Positions 31,716-40,301 of a stretch of DNA of 64,000 nt are shown here, in pieces; position 1 is the first letter of the stretch, and each line of letters opens with the position of its first letter. Source of the DNA: Faecalibacterium sp. I4-1-79 (GTDB taxonomy: Bacteria > Bacillota > Clostridia > Oscillospirales > Ruminococcaceae); contig NZ_CP094467.1 of the NCBI RefSeq assembly GCF_023347235.1, forward strand, positions 3,038,001-3,102,000, written 5' to 3'. Made by a program: the position numbers and the translations under genes. Under the pieces are notes generated by a model. That model saw only the letters and a list, made by a program, of their open reading frames with translations, was not told where the DNA came from and made no database searches.

Positions 31716-32573
31716 TCACCCCTTTCGCAGCGCCTTGGCGGCTTCCGTACCCGCCAGTGCGCCCTCATAGACCGCTTTTGCCACCTGCAGCAGCCCGCCG
31801 GTGCAGTCTCCGGCGGCGTACAGGCCGGGCACGGTGGTCTGCATCTTATCGTCCACCACGATGCGGCTGCCCTCTACGGCAGCGCCCAGCTTTCGGGCAA
31901 GTGCGGTGCTGCCCGCCACGCCCAGCGCCACAAATACGCCGGACACCTCCCGCACCGCGCCGCCCGCCAGCTGCACGCCGGTGACGGTCTGCTCGCCCAG
32001 AATGGCTTCCACCTTCTGGGTGCAGACGGCTACCTCGGGCGGGAAGTCTGCGGTCAGGGCTGCGCCGTTCGTCAGCAGGGTGACGCTTTTTACCACCGGC
32101 AAAAGCGCCTGCACCTCATGCAGGGCGTACTCGCCGCTGCCCAGCACCGCCACGTCCTTTCCGCGGTAGAAAAAGGCATCACAGGCGGCACACCAGCTTA
32201 CGCCGTGGCCTTCCAGCCCGGTCAGCCCCGGGATGCGAGGCACAGCGCGGGAAGCACCCGTTGCCAGAATGACCGCGTCTGCCGGGTACGCGCCTGCCAG
32301 CGTTTCCACGGTCAAACGGTCGGTCCATGTCAGCCCCACAGCCTCGGTCTGCACGAACTGCACCCCCAGCCGCCGGGCGTTCTCGATGCTGCGGCGTTCC
32401 AGCTCCGGCCCGGAGACCGGCTGGGCAAAGCCGTAATAGTTTTCGATCTTTTCGGCGCGCGCCAGCGCCCCGGAGCCCTTGGTCAGCACGGTGGTCTGCA
32501 CCCCGGCGCGCACGGCGTACAGGGCGGCGGACACTCCCGCCGGGCCGGAACCTACGATGACGATGTTGGACAT
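31716..32573 (-). CDS. Thioredoxin reductase-like FAD/NAD(P) oxidoreductase
   Basis: A 285-residue flavoprotein with FAD motif IVIVGSGPAGVSAALYA at the N-terminus, redox-active WCAACDAFFYRG near residue 128, a second nucleotide motif VLGSGEYALHE, and the FAD-ribityl motif GLYAAGDCTGG at the C-terminus. The NAD(P) motif GSGEYAL departs from the usual GGGDSA, so cofactor preference or partner may differ from standard TrxB. It would reduce thioredoxin (trxA is at 12451) or a related dithiol partner. AAAGGAGC precedes ATG 32573. It overlaps nothing and lies 5 bases before the Crp/Fnr gene. Confidence 0.88.
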   Translation of the reverse strand: MSNIVIVGSGPAGVSAALYAVRAGVQTTVLTKGSGALARAEKIENYYGFAQPVSGPELERRSIENARRLGVQFVQTEAVGLTWTDRLTVETLAGAYPADAVILATGASRAVPRIPGLTGLEGHGVSWCAACDAFFYRGKDVAVLGSGEYALHEVQALLPVVKSVTLLTNGAALTADFPPEVAVCTQKVEAILGEQTVTGVQLAGGAVREVSGVFVALGVAGSTALARKLGAAVEGSRIVVDDKMQTTVPGLYAAGDCTGGLLQVAKAVYEGALAGTEAAKALRKG

Positions 32574-32695
32574 GGTGTTGCTCCTTTGCATGGTTCTTTT
32601 GCCTTATTATACACCAAAGCCGTGCTGATTTCTGTGACCGGGTCGCAAAATTCTTTGCCATAGGAATCAGCTTTTCAGCTTGCCACGGAGTAAAA

Positions 32696-32830
32696 GCCTT
32701 CACCCCTTGGGGGGAAGGTGGCGCGTAGCGCCGGATGAGGGGTGATTTCCCGTAAGCTGCCGCTTGCCTGCGCCCTCATCAGTCACCTGCGGTGACAGCT
32801 TCCCCCGACCGGGGGAAGCCTTTATTCGGA
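32696..32830. repeat. Dispersed palindromic repeat, copy C (short variant)
   Basis: CTTCACCCCTTGGGGGGAAGG at the left and CTTCCCCCGACCGGGGGAAG at the right, with CAGTCACCTGCGGTGACAG inside as in copy D. The gap from 32574 to 32931 otherwise holds only the asparaginase promoter. Confidence 0.7.
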
Positions 32831-32861
32831 AAACAGATTTCTTATTTTGAGCAGCGGGCAC

Positions 32862-32890
32862 TGTTCAAGCCCCGGGGAGTATGTTATACT
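32862..32890 (+). promoter_or_regulatory. Promoter of the asparaginase gene
   Basis: TGTTCA, 17 bases, TGT-extended TATACT, 41 bases before the ATG. Confidence 0.5.
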
Positions 32891-32931
32891 GGTCTCACGT
32901 TGAAATTACTGCCACAGGGGGCTTTTGCTTT

Positions 32932-33939
32932 ATGTCCAAACAACGTCTGCTTTTCATCACCACCGGCGGCACCATTGCCAGCGTGCGCACCCAGCAGGGG
33001 TTAAAGCCCGTGCTTAGCAGCGAGGAACTGCTTGCCCATCTGCCGGAGCTGAAGGAGCTGTGCTGCCCGGAAACGCTGGCGCTGTGCAGCATCGACAGTA
33101 CCGACCTCGGGCAGGAGCACTGGCTCATGATGGCACGCGCCATTCAGGAAAACTACGCCTTGTACGATGGCTTTATCATCTGCCACGGCACGGATACGCT
33201 GGCCTACTCTGCGGCGGCACTCTCCTATCTCATCCAGAACGCGGATAAGCCCATCATCCTCACCGGCGCGCAGCAGCCCATCTCCAACGAGATCACGGAT
33301 GCCAAGAAAAACCTGCGGGACAGCGTGGTCTGCGCCATCGACCCGGGCAGCCGGGGCGTGATGGTGGTGTTCGGCGGGCACGTCATCGCTGGCACCCGCG
33401 CCAAGAAGAACAAGACCATCAGCTACGACGCCTTTGCCTCGGTCAACTTCCCGGAGCTGGCGCTGGTGCAGGGCGACCGGCTGGTGCGGTACATCCCCTC
33501 GCCGTGGCCCACCGGCCCGGTGGAGTTCAGCCGCACGCTGGACAGCCGGGTGTTCCTGCTCAAGCTGACCCCGGGCATGTCCCCGGCGCTCATCCCGGAG
33601 ATCTTCCGTCTGTACGACTGTGTCATCGTGGAGAGTTTCGGCGTGGGCGGCATCCCGCAGCAGCTGATGGACGCCTTTGCCGCCGGGCTGGGCGATTACG
33701 AGACCACCCACAAGGTGCTCATCATGACCACGCAGGTCACCTACGAGGGCAGCGACGTGGGCGTGTATGAGGTGGGCAAGCGGGTGCGCAACCGCTTCCG
33801 CTTCTTGGAAGCCCACGATATGACCATCGAGGCGGTGGTGACCAAAAGTATGTGGCTGCTGGCGCAGAACTGCGAAAGCTTTGACCAGCTGCAGCAGCGA
33901 TTCTACCGTCAGGTGAACTTTGACACCTTCTATCACTGA
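32932..33939 (+). CDS. ansA: Type I L-asparaginase
   Basis: A 335-residue cytoplasmic asparaginase hydrolysing asparagine to aspartate and ammonia. The first catalytic motif is FITTGGTIAS and the second is ICHGTDTLAYSAAAL (Thr-Asp-Lys triad completed by DAKKNLRDSV). No signal peptide, which fits type I. ATG 32932 has AGGGGGC upstream. It converges on the azlCD operon. Confidence 0.93.
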   Translation: MSKQRLLFITTGGTIASVRTQQGLKPVLSSEELLAHLPELKELCCPETLALCSIDSTDLGQEHWLMMARAIQENYALYDGFIICHGTDTLAYSAAALSYLIQNADKPIILTGAQQPISNEITDAKKNLRDSVVCAIDPGSRGVMVVFGGHVIAGTRAKKNKTISYDAFASVNFPELALVQGDRLVRYIPSPWPTGPVEFSRTLDSRVFLLKLTPGMSPALIPEIFRLYDCVIVESFGVGGIPQQLMDAFAAGLGDYETTHKVLIMTTQVTYEGSDVGVYEVGKRVRNRFRFLEAHDMTIEAVVTKSMWLLAQNCESFDQLQQRFYRQVNFDTFYH

Positions 33940-33949
33940 GCATCACTGC

Positions 33950-34279
33950 TCAGAACACCAGCTGCACCAGCAGTACATAGCAAAGGGTGCCCCCGGCTAC
34001 GCTGAGCAGAGTCTGGTGCTTCCACTTGTGCAGCGCGATGGTCGCCAGCAGCGCAAGCGCTTCCGGGATGCCGTGGCTGCCGGAGAACGGGGTGACACCC
34101 TTCAGGCAATAGACGATGAGCATCCCGAAAATAGCGGCGGGCAGCACCCGCCCCAGATACCGCACCACCTCCGGCGGCTGCTGCTCCTTGCTGGAAAAAA
34201 TCAGAAACGGCAAAAAACGGGTAAGCATGGTGGCGGCGGTGCACACCGCAATGGTAAGCCCCATCTGAACTGCTGTCAT
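33950..34279 (-). CDS. azlD: AzlD-family branched-chain amino acid exporter subunit
   Basis: A 109-residue membrane protein with about three or four hydrophobic helices. ATMLTRFLPFLIF and LPAAIFGMLIVYCLKG are AzlD features. With AzlC it exports branched-chain amino acids and toxic analogues. It starts inside the azlC stop (ATGA overlap at 34276-34279), so the two are translationally coupled. Confidence 0.9.
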   Translation of the reverse strand: MTAVQMGLTIAVCTAATMLTRFLPFLIFSSKEQQPPEVVRYLGRVLPAAIFGMLIVYCLKGVTPFSGSHGIPEALALLATIALHKWKHQTLLSVAGGTLCYVLLVQLVF

Positions 34280-35019
34280 TCCTCTACCTCCCCGGCTGCT
34301 TTTTCCATCGGACGGCGCAAAGCCAGCAGCAGCACCAGAATGCCGCCCATGGACGGCAGCAGAAAGCTGCCGGAACCGAATACTGCCAGACATACCAGCG
34401 GCACGGCAAGCCCGATCAGGGCACTGCCGTGCTGCTGATCTTTTTCCCACTGGTTCAGGAAGATGACCGTGAACATTGCAGTCATGACAAAATCCACGCC
34501 CTCGGTGCTGAAGGGCAGCACGGTGCCCAGCGCAGCCCCAAGCCCGGCGCTGCCCACCCAGTAAAGCTGATCCAGCAGGGTGATGAAGAACATGAACCAG
34601 CCCTTGTCCACTCCTTCCGGCGGCACTGCCGAGCAGGTGATGGAAAAGGTCTCGTCGCTCATGGCAAAGATCATGTAAAAGCTGCGCCAGCCGTAGCCCT
34701 TATAGCGCTCCAGCATGGCAAGGCCGTAGAACAGGTGCCGCGCCTGGATCATCAGCGCCATCAGAAAGGCCGACAGCGGCGAGAACGCGCCCAGCAGCAG
34801 GCTTGCCAGCACGAACTCCAGCGAGCCGCCGTACACAACAGTGCCCATGAGCATGGGCATCCACACCGGCAGCCCCAAGGACTGCACATAGATGCCGTAG
34901 CCCAGCCCCAGCACAAAATAACCCGCCAGCACCGGGATGGTCTGCGGAAAAGCCGCCCGCAGCGCCCGCAGGCAGGGGTGCGGCAGGGCGGGAGAAACGG
35001 TTCGGGACAGATGCTGCAT
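34276..35019 (-). CDS. azlC: AzlC-family branched-chain amino acid exporter
   Basis: A 247-residue membrane protein, about seven or eight hydrophobic segments, with GYFVLGLGYGIYVQ, SLEFVLASLLLGAFSP and the family phrase ARHLFYGLAML followed by FAMSDETFSI. AAGGAG precedes the ATG. First gene of azlCD, with its own promoter at 35099. Confidence 0.92.
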   Translation of the reverse strand: MQHLSRTVSPALPHPCLRALRAAFPQTIPVLAGYFVLGLGYGIYVQSLGLPVWMPMLMGTVVYGGSLEFVLASLLLGAFSPLSAFLMALMIQARHLFYGLAMLERYKGYGWRSFYMIFAMSDETFSITCSAVPPEGVDKGWFMFFITLLDQLYWVGSAGLGAALGTVLPFSTEGVDFVMTAMFTVIFLNQWEKDQQHGSALIGLAVPLVCLAVFGSGSFLLPSMGGILVLLLALRRPMEKAAGEVEE

Positions 35020-35098
35020 AGAAAAGCTCCTTGCTTTGCGGGCTCAGCGGGCGGTGCACCCATATACCCACATATATTGTATGGAATAAGTGATTTTT

Positions 35099-35126
35099 AT
35101 TATAGCACATCCCGGCGCTTTTGCAA
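35099..35126 (-). promoter_or_regulatory. Promoter of azlCD
   Basis: On the minus strand TTGCAA, 16 bases, TGC-extended perfect TATAAT, 80 bases before azlC. Confidence 0.7.
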
Positions 35127-35130
35127 GACA

Positions 35131-35349
35131 GTGGACTGCGCCCTCTCAGTCACCTGCGGTGACAGCTCTCCCAAAGGGAGAGCCAAGAGCACTGCCGGAA
35201 GCTTTCTCATTTCACCTAATACTTTAGCAACGAACGTGATGGCTTGGCTCCTCCTGAGAGGAAAGACTTCCCCCGCTCCGGGGGAAGATGTCACCGTAGG
35301 TGACAAAAGGGGGAATCTGGCGCGGGAGCGCCTGAGAGGGCGAGCAGGC
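35131..35349. repeat. Dispersed palindromic repeat, copy D
   Basis: Nearly the same sequence and orientation as copy A (4750): arms GCCCTCTC to GAGAGGGC, core from AAGAGCACTGCCGGAAGC to GATGGCTTGG, right arm ending in GGCGCGGGAGCGCCTGAG. Confidence 0.8.
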
Positions 35350-35354
35350 TAAAG

Positions 35355-35390
35355 AAAAGCAGCCAGACCGGGCGGTCTGGCTGCTTTTAT
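35355..35390. terminator. Terminator
   Basis: AAGCAGCCAGACC/GGTCTGGCTGCTT with T-runs on both strands. It serves the GGDEF-EAL gene ending at 35407. Confidence 0.8.
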
Positions 35391-35406
35391 AGCATACAAG
35401 AATATT

Positions 35407-38073
35407 TTACTCTACATCTTCATCCGCAAAGATCCACAGCACCTCGTTGATATGGGAGCCGCTGCAGGAGTAGGGGGTCACACGGACGCAGAAGCTGCGG
35501 CCATCCGTCTTGCGGTAGCGGTGCTCCAGCAGGTTGCTGCTGAACACGGTGCTGCGCACAAGGCCGAAATCGAACAACTTTGCAAAGTTTTCTCTGTCCT
35601 CGGGCGCTACCAACGTGTCGCGGTAGTTGGTCAACGCAGCGCGGAAAGAGCCGCCGCAGGTGTCCAGAACGGACTGGAAGTCGTCCGGCACAATAACGGG
35701 GCGCACGGTGTCCTCCTGCAGGTCCACCACGATTACCGTCTTGTATTTGGGGGCAAGCACCTTCAAAAAGTGCTCGGCATCCCGCTTTTCCTGCAGGGTG
35801 CGCTCCATCTTTTCGTTCAGGCCTTCCAGCTGGCGGGCGCGGCCGTTGTGCTCGTAGTAGGTCTGCCGGTCCTGCCGCATGGCAGCCTCGGCCTTGGCCA
35901 CGGCTTCGTCCACATGGCGCAGGTCGGTGGTCTGCTGGATGCCCACCGAGATGGCGTAGTCCTTTTCCTTCAGGAAGGCGCGCATCCGGTCTGCGGTGCT
36001 CCACACGCTGTAGGGCGGCTCGTTGGGGGTAAGGATGACAAATTCATCGCTGCCAATGCGGTACACCCGGCTGGTAGCAAAGAACTTGCGGGCGGCGTTT
36101 GCCAGACAGCACAGCAGGGTGTCGCCGCTGCGGTGACCCAGATGCTCGTTTACCTCGTGCATCCCCACCACATCAATGTAGGTGCACACCACGGATTCGT
36201 ACCCGCTGTGGGGCAGCTCCCGCAGGTCGGCTTCGTACCGGCTGCGGTTGGCAAGGCCGGTCAGGGTGTCGTGGCTGTAAGAGAAGTCCAGCTCCTCGCT
36301 GAGCTGGTCGGCCTGTGCGTCGTTGCGCACCAGCACGGTCGCCCACGGGTTCTGGGCGCAGCAGCCCCGGCAGGGCAGCACCTCTGTGGTGACCCAGATA
36401 TACTGGCCGGACACGTTCTCGCGGTAGCGGTAGAACTCCGGCGCGGTGGCGTGGTACAGCACAGAGCGCAAAGCTTCCAGATCGGTCTGCTCCAAGAACA
36501 GGTCTGCGTCCTCCTCGTGCACGATCTTCTCGTTCACCAGGCGGTCGCAGTAGTTGACAAAATCTTCTTCTTTTTCCAGATCTGCACCCAGCAGGCGGGC
36601 GTCCCGCTTGATCACCCGGTACGCACCGGTGGCAAGGTTCAGCAGCGAGATCTCCAGCACGTTGTCGGTAAAGATCTGGTAGGCCTGCAGCGCCAGCGCA
36701 GTCTTTTCGGTGCCCGGGTTCTCCACCCGGCGGTCACGGCGCATCAGGTCGCGGCGCAGATCCCAGTAATCCTGATTGGTGGGATCTGCCAGCAGTTTTT
36801 CGGCGTTTTCCACCGGCATGGGCTTGAAGAAATAGTAACCCTGCGAGTACAGACAGTCTGCGGCTTGCAGCATGGACACCTGTTCCGGGGTCTCCACGCC
36901 CTCGGCGATGATGGGCAGATTCAGCCGGTGCGCCATATCCACCACCGACTCCACGATCTGCACGCCCTTGCTGCGGTTCTCCTGATTCATGTCGATGAGC
37001 TTCATGTCCAGCTTGATGGCATCGACGTTGGTATCCTTGAGCATATTCAGCGAGGAATACCCGCTGCCGAAGTCGTCCATCATGACCGAGAAGCCCTTGC
37101 GGTGCAGCCCCTGAATGGCGCTTTCCACCATCTGGGTATCCTCGGCCACCATGGTCTCGGTGATCTCAGCCAGCAAAAGCTTTGGCTCCAGCTTATATTT
37201 TTCCACCAGATCTGCAAAGATCTGCGGCACATCCAGGTTCAGGATATCCTGCACCGAAACGTTCACCGATACCGGCACAAGGTTGCTGCCGCTTTCCTGC
37301 CACTTCTGCAGGGTCTGGCAGACGGATTCCCAGATGTACTGGTCCAGCCTTGTCACAAGGCCGGTGCGCTCCAGCAGCGGCATGAACTCGGCGGGAGGAA
37401 CACAGCCCCGGGTGGGATGGTTCCAGCGCACCAGTGCCTCCATGCCCACGATGGCGCGGGTGATGCTGTTGCACTTGGGCTGCAGGAAGAAGCAGAATTC
37501 GTGGTTGTCCAGTGCGTGCTCCAGCTCGCCCAGCAGCTGCTGCTGTTCTTTCAGCTCGTTGAGCATGGTGGGCTCAAAGCGGTGCAGGTAGCCGCTGTCT
37601 GTCGTTACACCGGCGATCTGCGCGTAGTTGCACAGGGTGGCGGCATCCGCGCCGGGGTTTGCCTGCATGGGGCACACGCCCATTACCACAAAGAAGGTGA
37701 CATCCTGTCTGCCGGCATTCATGCAGGCTTGCAGCGTGGCAAGCACAGCGGTCTGCTCGGCTTTTTCGTCCGGCAGGCACAGGAAAAAGTCATCATTTCC
37801 AAAATAGCCCACAGGATATCCGGTCTGCTTGCTGTAACCCAGCAGACAGTTTGCCACCGTTTCCAGCAGAGCATCGCCCTTTTCGGTGCCGTAAAGCTCG
37901 TTATAAAGCTTGAAGTGCTGGATATCCACAGCGGCGACAGCCCATTCCGTTCCCTGATGCGCGGTCAGGAATGTATGCAGGGCCTGTAAAAATGCGTCCT
38001 TGCGGTCGATCCGCTCCAACGCAGCAGATGCCGGTGCGGCGGCATCTGTTTTGGTCTTTCGTTCCTCTGACAT
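35407..38073 (-). CDS. GGDEF-EAL-PAS-GGDEF signalling protein
   Basis: An 888-residue soluble protein with no membrane helix. Residues 30-165 form a degenerate GGDEF (GNDDF at 92-96). Residues 175-430 form an EAL phosphodiesterase with an intact set: EALVRW at 212, NVS at 271, ITET at 304, DDFGSGYSSL at 333, Lys354, EGVET at 391 and QGYYFFKPMP. A PAS-like stretch spans about 460-590. A second GGDEF (about 598-745) reads GSDEF at 674-678. The last 110 residues look PAS-like again. It most likely hydrolyses cyclic-di-GMP, with GTP-binding or inactive cyclase domains regulating it. It has a weak promoter near 38146-38174. Confidence 0.87.
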   Translation of the reverse strand: MSEERKTKTDAAAPASAALERIDRKDAFLQALHTFLTAHQGTEWAVAAVDIQHFKLYNELYGTEKGDALLETVANCLLGYSKQTGYPVGYFGNDDFFLCLPDEKAEQTAVLATLQACMNAGRQDVTFFVVMGVCPMQANPGADAATLCNYAQIAGVTTDSGYLHRFEPTMLNELKEQQQLLGELEHALDNHEFCFFLQPKCNSITRAIVGMEALVRWNHPTRGCVPPAEFMPLLERTGLVTRLDQYIWESVCQTLQKWQESGSNLVPVSVNVSVQDILNLDVPQIFADLVEKYKLEPKLLLAEITETMVAEDTQMVESAIQGLHRKGFSVMMDDFGSGYSSLNMLKDTNVDAIKLDMKLIDMNQENRSKGVQIVESVVDMAHRLNLPIIAEGVETPEQVSMLQAADCLYSQGYYFFKPMPVENAEKLLADPTNQDYWDLRRDLMRRDRRVENPGTEKTALALQAYQIFTDNVLEISLLNLATGAYRVIKRDARLLGADLEKEEDFVNYCDRLVNEKIVHEEDADLFLEQTDLEALRSVLYHATAPEFYRYRENVSGQYIWVTTEVLPCRGCCAQNPWATVLVRNDAQADQLSEELDFSYSHDTLTGLANRSRYEADLRELPHSGYESVVCTYIDVVGMHEVNEHLGHRSGDTLLCCLANAARKFFATSRVYRIGSDEFVILTPNEPPYSVWSTADRMRAFLKEKDYAISVGIQQTTDLRHVDEAVAKAEAAMRQDRQTYYEHNGRARQLEGLNEKMERTLQEKRDAEHFLKVLAPKYKTVIVVDLQEDTVRPVIVPDDFQSVLDTCGGSFRAALTNYRDTLVAPEDRENFAKLFDFGLVRSTVFSSNLLEHRYRKTDGRSFCVRVTPYSCSGSHINEVLWIFADEDVE

Positions 38074-38260
38074 GACGATTCCTCACAATTTGGATAGATT
38101 GAATGCGGATAAGCCGATTGCGGTCGGTTTGTATACTTTATAATCAGTATAACACGGTTTCAGTCGTTTTGAAATAGTTTTTTCACACTTTATAACAACA
38201 TTATTCGAGCAAAGCGCAACAAAAATGCCACACACGGCAGCGCCGGTGCGGCATTCGGGG

Positions 38261-39346
38261 TCATTTGGTATTCTTGTTGTCGTCCTTGTTTTCCTGCTCG
38301 GCGCGGTGCAGCATCTCCCGCAATGTGGGCAGGGTGCGCAGCTTTTTGCCGTGCCGGAGCTTCGGGTAGGCGCGCAGCATACGGCGCGGGCCCACGATGC
38401 GGGGAGTGCGCAGCAGCTGTGCCTGCATTTCCTCGCTGCGCTGTTGCAGCTCTGCTGCCAGTTGTTCCAGCTGCAACAATTCAGCAGCGCGCTCGGCGGT
38501 GCCCTTGGCAGCAAGGCGGGCGGCGTTGGCAGCTTCGGCAGCGTTCAGGCGGGCATCCTCACTGGCGCGGCGGGCAGCTTCGCTGGCCTCAGCGGCCTTG
38601 GCGCGGATGGCAGCCAGCGTCTCACGGGCAGAGGGACGCTTTCCGGCGGCGTCCCGCGCCTCGGCGGCGGCAAGCTTGAATTGCAGCCGTCCCTCGTCCA
38701 GTTTCTGGTCGGCATTTAGGGTGGTGGTACCCAGCAGCTGGGTCATGGCGTCGCTGACGGCGTGGATGCTGTCGCCCAGCTGCTCCATGGTGTCCAGCGT
38801 ATCAGCCAGTGCAGAGGCGGCAATGGCGGTAGCCACCACGTCCACCGCATACACGGCGTACAAAAAGCACATGAGGATGACCCCCACAAAGGGCGGGATC
38901 AGGGCTACAAGGTCGGCCACCGCCGGGTGCACGATGCGCATGACCACCAGCGTGCCCACACCCCACAGCAGGCAGAATTCCAGACAGATATAGCCCCCAA
39001 TGTTAAAGGGAAAATCGCTGTAATCCCACCAGCGGGTGTGGTAGAGCTTATACAGTGCCCAGCCGCCCACCAGTTCCAGCGCACTGGGCAGGATGACGCC
39101 GCCTATATACAGCAGCAGGATGCTGTGCTGCAAGGGCGTAAGGGCAAACAGCACGATGATCATGCCAAAGCCGTAGATGGGGCAGACCGGGCCGTTGAGG
39201 AAGCCCCGGTTCACCAGCTGACCGGTGGTGGCGGCGGCGTAGATGACCTCCAGACACCAGCCTATACAGGAATAGATCAGGAAATAGGCCAGAATATGGT
39301 ACAGCGAAAAGCCGCATATCACGGTATCGGTAAGAAAGCTTACCAT
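38261..39346 (-). CDS. CmpB-like (putative ABC transporter type IV) membrane protein with Ala-rich coiled-coil tail
   Basis: A 361-residue protein. The first 190 residues have about five membrane helices and the CmpB signature YSCIGWCLEVIYAA, RGFLNGPVCPIYGFGM and the WWDYS segment. Residues 200-330 are Ala/Glu/Arg-rich and predict a long coiled coil, beyond the usual family length, ending in a basic tail. The family is of unknown function, often called a putative ABC permease without an ATPase partner. GGAGGTGCCT precedes ATG 39346. It is last of the alaX-trmB-DUF6472-cmpB unit. Confidence 0.8.
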   Translation of the reverse strand: MVSFLTDTVICGFSLYHILAYFLIYSCIGWCLEVIYAAATTGQLVNRGFLNGPVCPIYGFGMIIVLFALTPLQHSILLLYIGGVILPSALELVGGWALYKLYHTRWWDYSDFPFNIGGYICLEFCLLWGVGTLVVMRIVHPAVADLVALIPPFVGVILMCFLYAVYAVDVVATAIAASALADTLDTMEQLGDSIHAVSDAMTQLLGTTTLNADQKLDEGRLQFKLAAAEARDAAGKRPSARETLAAIRAKAAEASEAARRASEDARLNAAEAANAARLAAKGTAERAAELLQLEQLAAELQQRSEEMQAQLLRTPRIVGPRRMLRAYPKLRHGKKLRTLPTLREMLHRAEQENKDDNKNTK

Positions 39347-39361
39347 AGGCACCTCCGTTCT

Positions 39362-39541
39362 TCAGTTCTGTTTGGATACGATCTTATATTCGTCCCCCGG
39401 CTCAAAAAAGGGACAGGCAGCGGTATTGTGCGCAAGATAGCGTGCCATCTCGTCCTCGTCCAGAGCAGCGCCCTGCGCGCAGTAGTAGCTGCCGTATTCG
39501 TCCTGAACATTATTCAGGCACAGCTCACAGGGGTCAGACAT
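39362..39541 (-). CDS. Small Cys-containing protein (DUF6472-like), 59 aa
   Basis: A hidden 59-residue gene: it begins MSDPCELCLNN, continues DEDEMARYLAHN and CPFFEPGDEYKIV and ends SKQN. This matches my memory of a family of about 60 residues in Clostridia annotated DUF6472, with CxxC near the start and the invariant DEYKIVxKQ ending. The start overlaps the end of trmB by 8 bases and the stop is 15 bases before cmpB. Both facts argue that it is real and translated in the operon. Four cysteines suggest a metal site. Function is unknown. Confidence 0.8.
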   Translation of the reverse strand: MSDPCELCLNNVQDEYGSYYCAQGAALDEDEMARYLAHNTAACPFFEPGDEYKIVSKQN

Positions 39542-40301
39542 TTCCTTCGCCTTCCTGCGCGGCGGCTTCGGCAGCGGCAGCTTCGCGTGCCATCCGCTTG
39601 ATCACCTTGGGGTCTACCCATGTCACGCTGTCGGCACCGGGCTTTTTGCGGGCAATGAGTGCCTTGATCTTGATGCCCATCTCGGTGAACATACCCTCGT
39701 GCTCAGTGCGGATGTTCCACTCCGGCTCGTTCTCGTGCAGGTCGTAGGTGATCCACTCGATGTCGTAGCCGGAAGCGGGGAAATACTCCACGCTGTCCCG
39801 GAACAGGTCGTCGTCATCGGTCTTGAAGTAGATCTCGCCGCCGTCCTTCAGAAACTCGCGGTAAGCGATGAGCTGGCGCGGGTAGGTAAGACGGTGCTTG
39901 TGGGAGGAGTCGTTTTTGCTCCACGGATTGCAGAAATTGATATAGATGCGGCTGACCTCATCCTCCGGGGTGATGACGCCCTTGATGCGCTCGATATCGG
40001 TGCTCATGATCTTCACATTGTCGATGGGGCGTCCGGCTGCCTGATAGGCGGCTTCGATCTTGCGCTTGGCAAGGATGAGCACCTTGTCGGTGATATCGAT
40101 GCCCAGATAGTTGTTTTCCGGGTGGGCACAGGCCAGCTGGGAGATGAAGCCGCCCTTGCCGCAGCCCAGTTCCAGAATAAAGGGCTGCTCCGGGCGGGCA
40201 TACTGGCCGTGCCATTTGCCGCCCCAGATGAGGGGCTCGTGCACATGGAAATCCGCAGCCATCAGTTCGTCGTGGGCATAGGGTTTGAAACGCATTCTCA
40301 T
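39534..40301 (-). CDS. trmB: tRNA (guanine-N7)-methyltransferase TrmB
   Basis: A 255-residue class I methyltransferase forming m7G46 in tRNA. LELGCGKGGFISQLA is SAM motif I, YLGIDITDKVL motif II, and INFCNPWSKNDSSHKHRLTYP is the TrmB signature followed by GGEIYFKTDD. The C-terminus has about 30 extra charged residues rich in Ala/Glu. Start ATG 40301 shares ATGA with the alaX stop. Confidence 0.95.
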   Translation of the reverse strand: MRMRFKPYAHDELMAADFHVHEPLIWGGKWHGQYARPEQPFILELGCGKGGFISQLACAHPENNYLGIDITDKVLILAKRKIEAAYQAAGRPIDNVKIMSTDIERIKGVITPEDEVSRIYINFCNPWSKNDSSHKHRLTYPRQLIAYREFLKDGGEIYFKTDDDDLFRDSVEYFPASGYDIEWITYDLHENEPEWNIRTEHEGMFTEMGIKIKALIARKKPGADSVTWVDPKVIKRMAREAAAAEAAAQEGEGNV

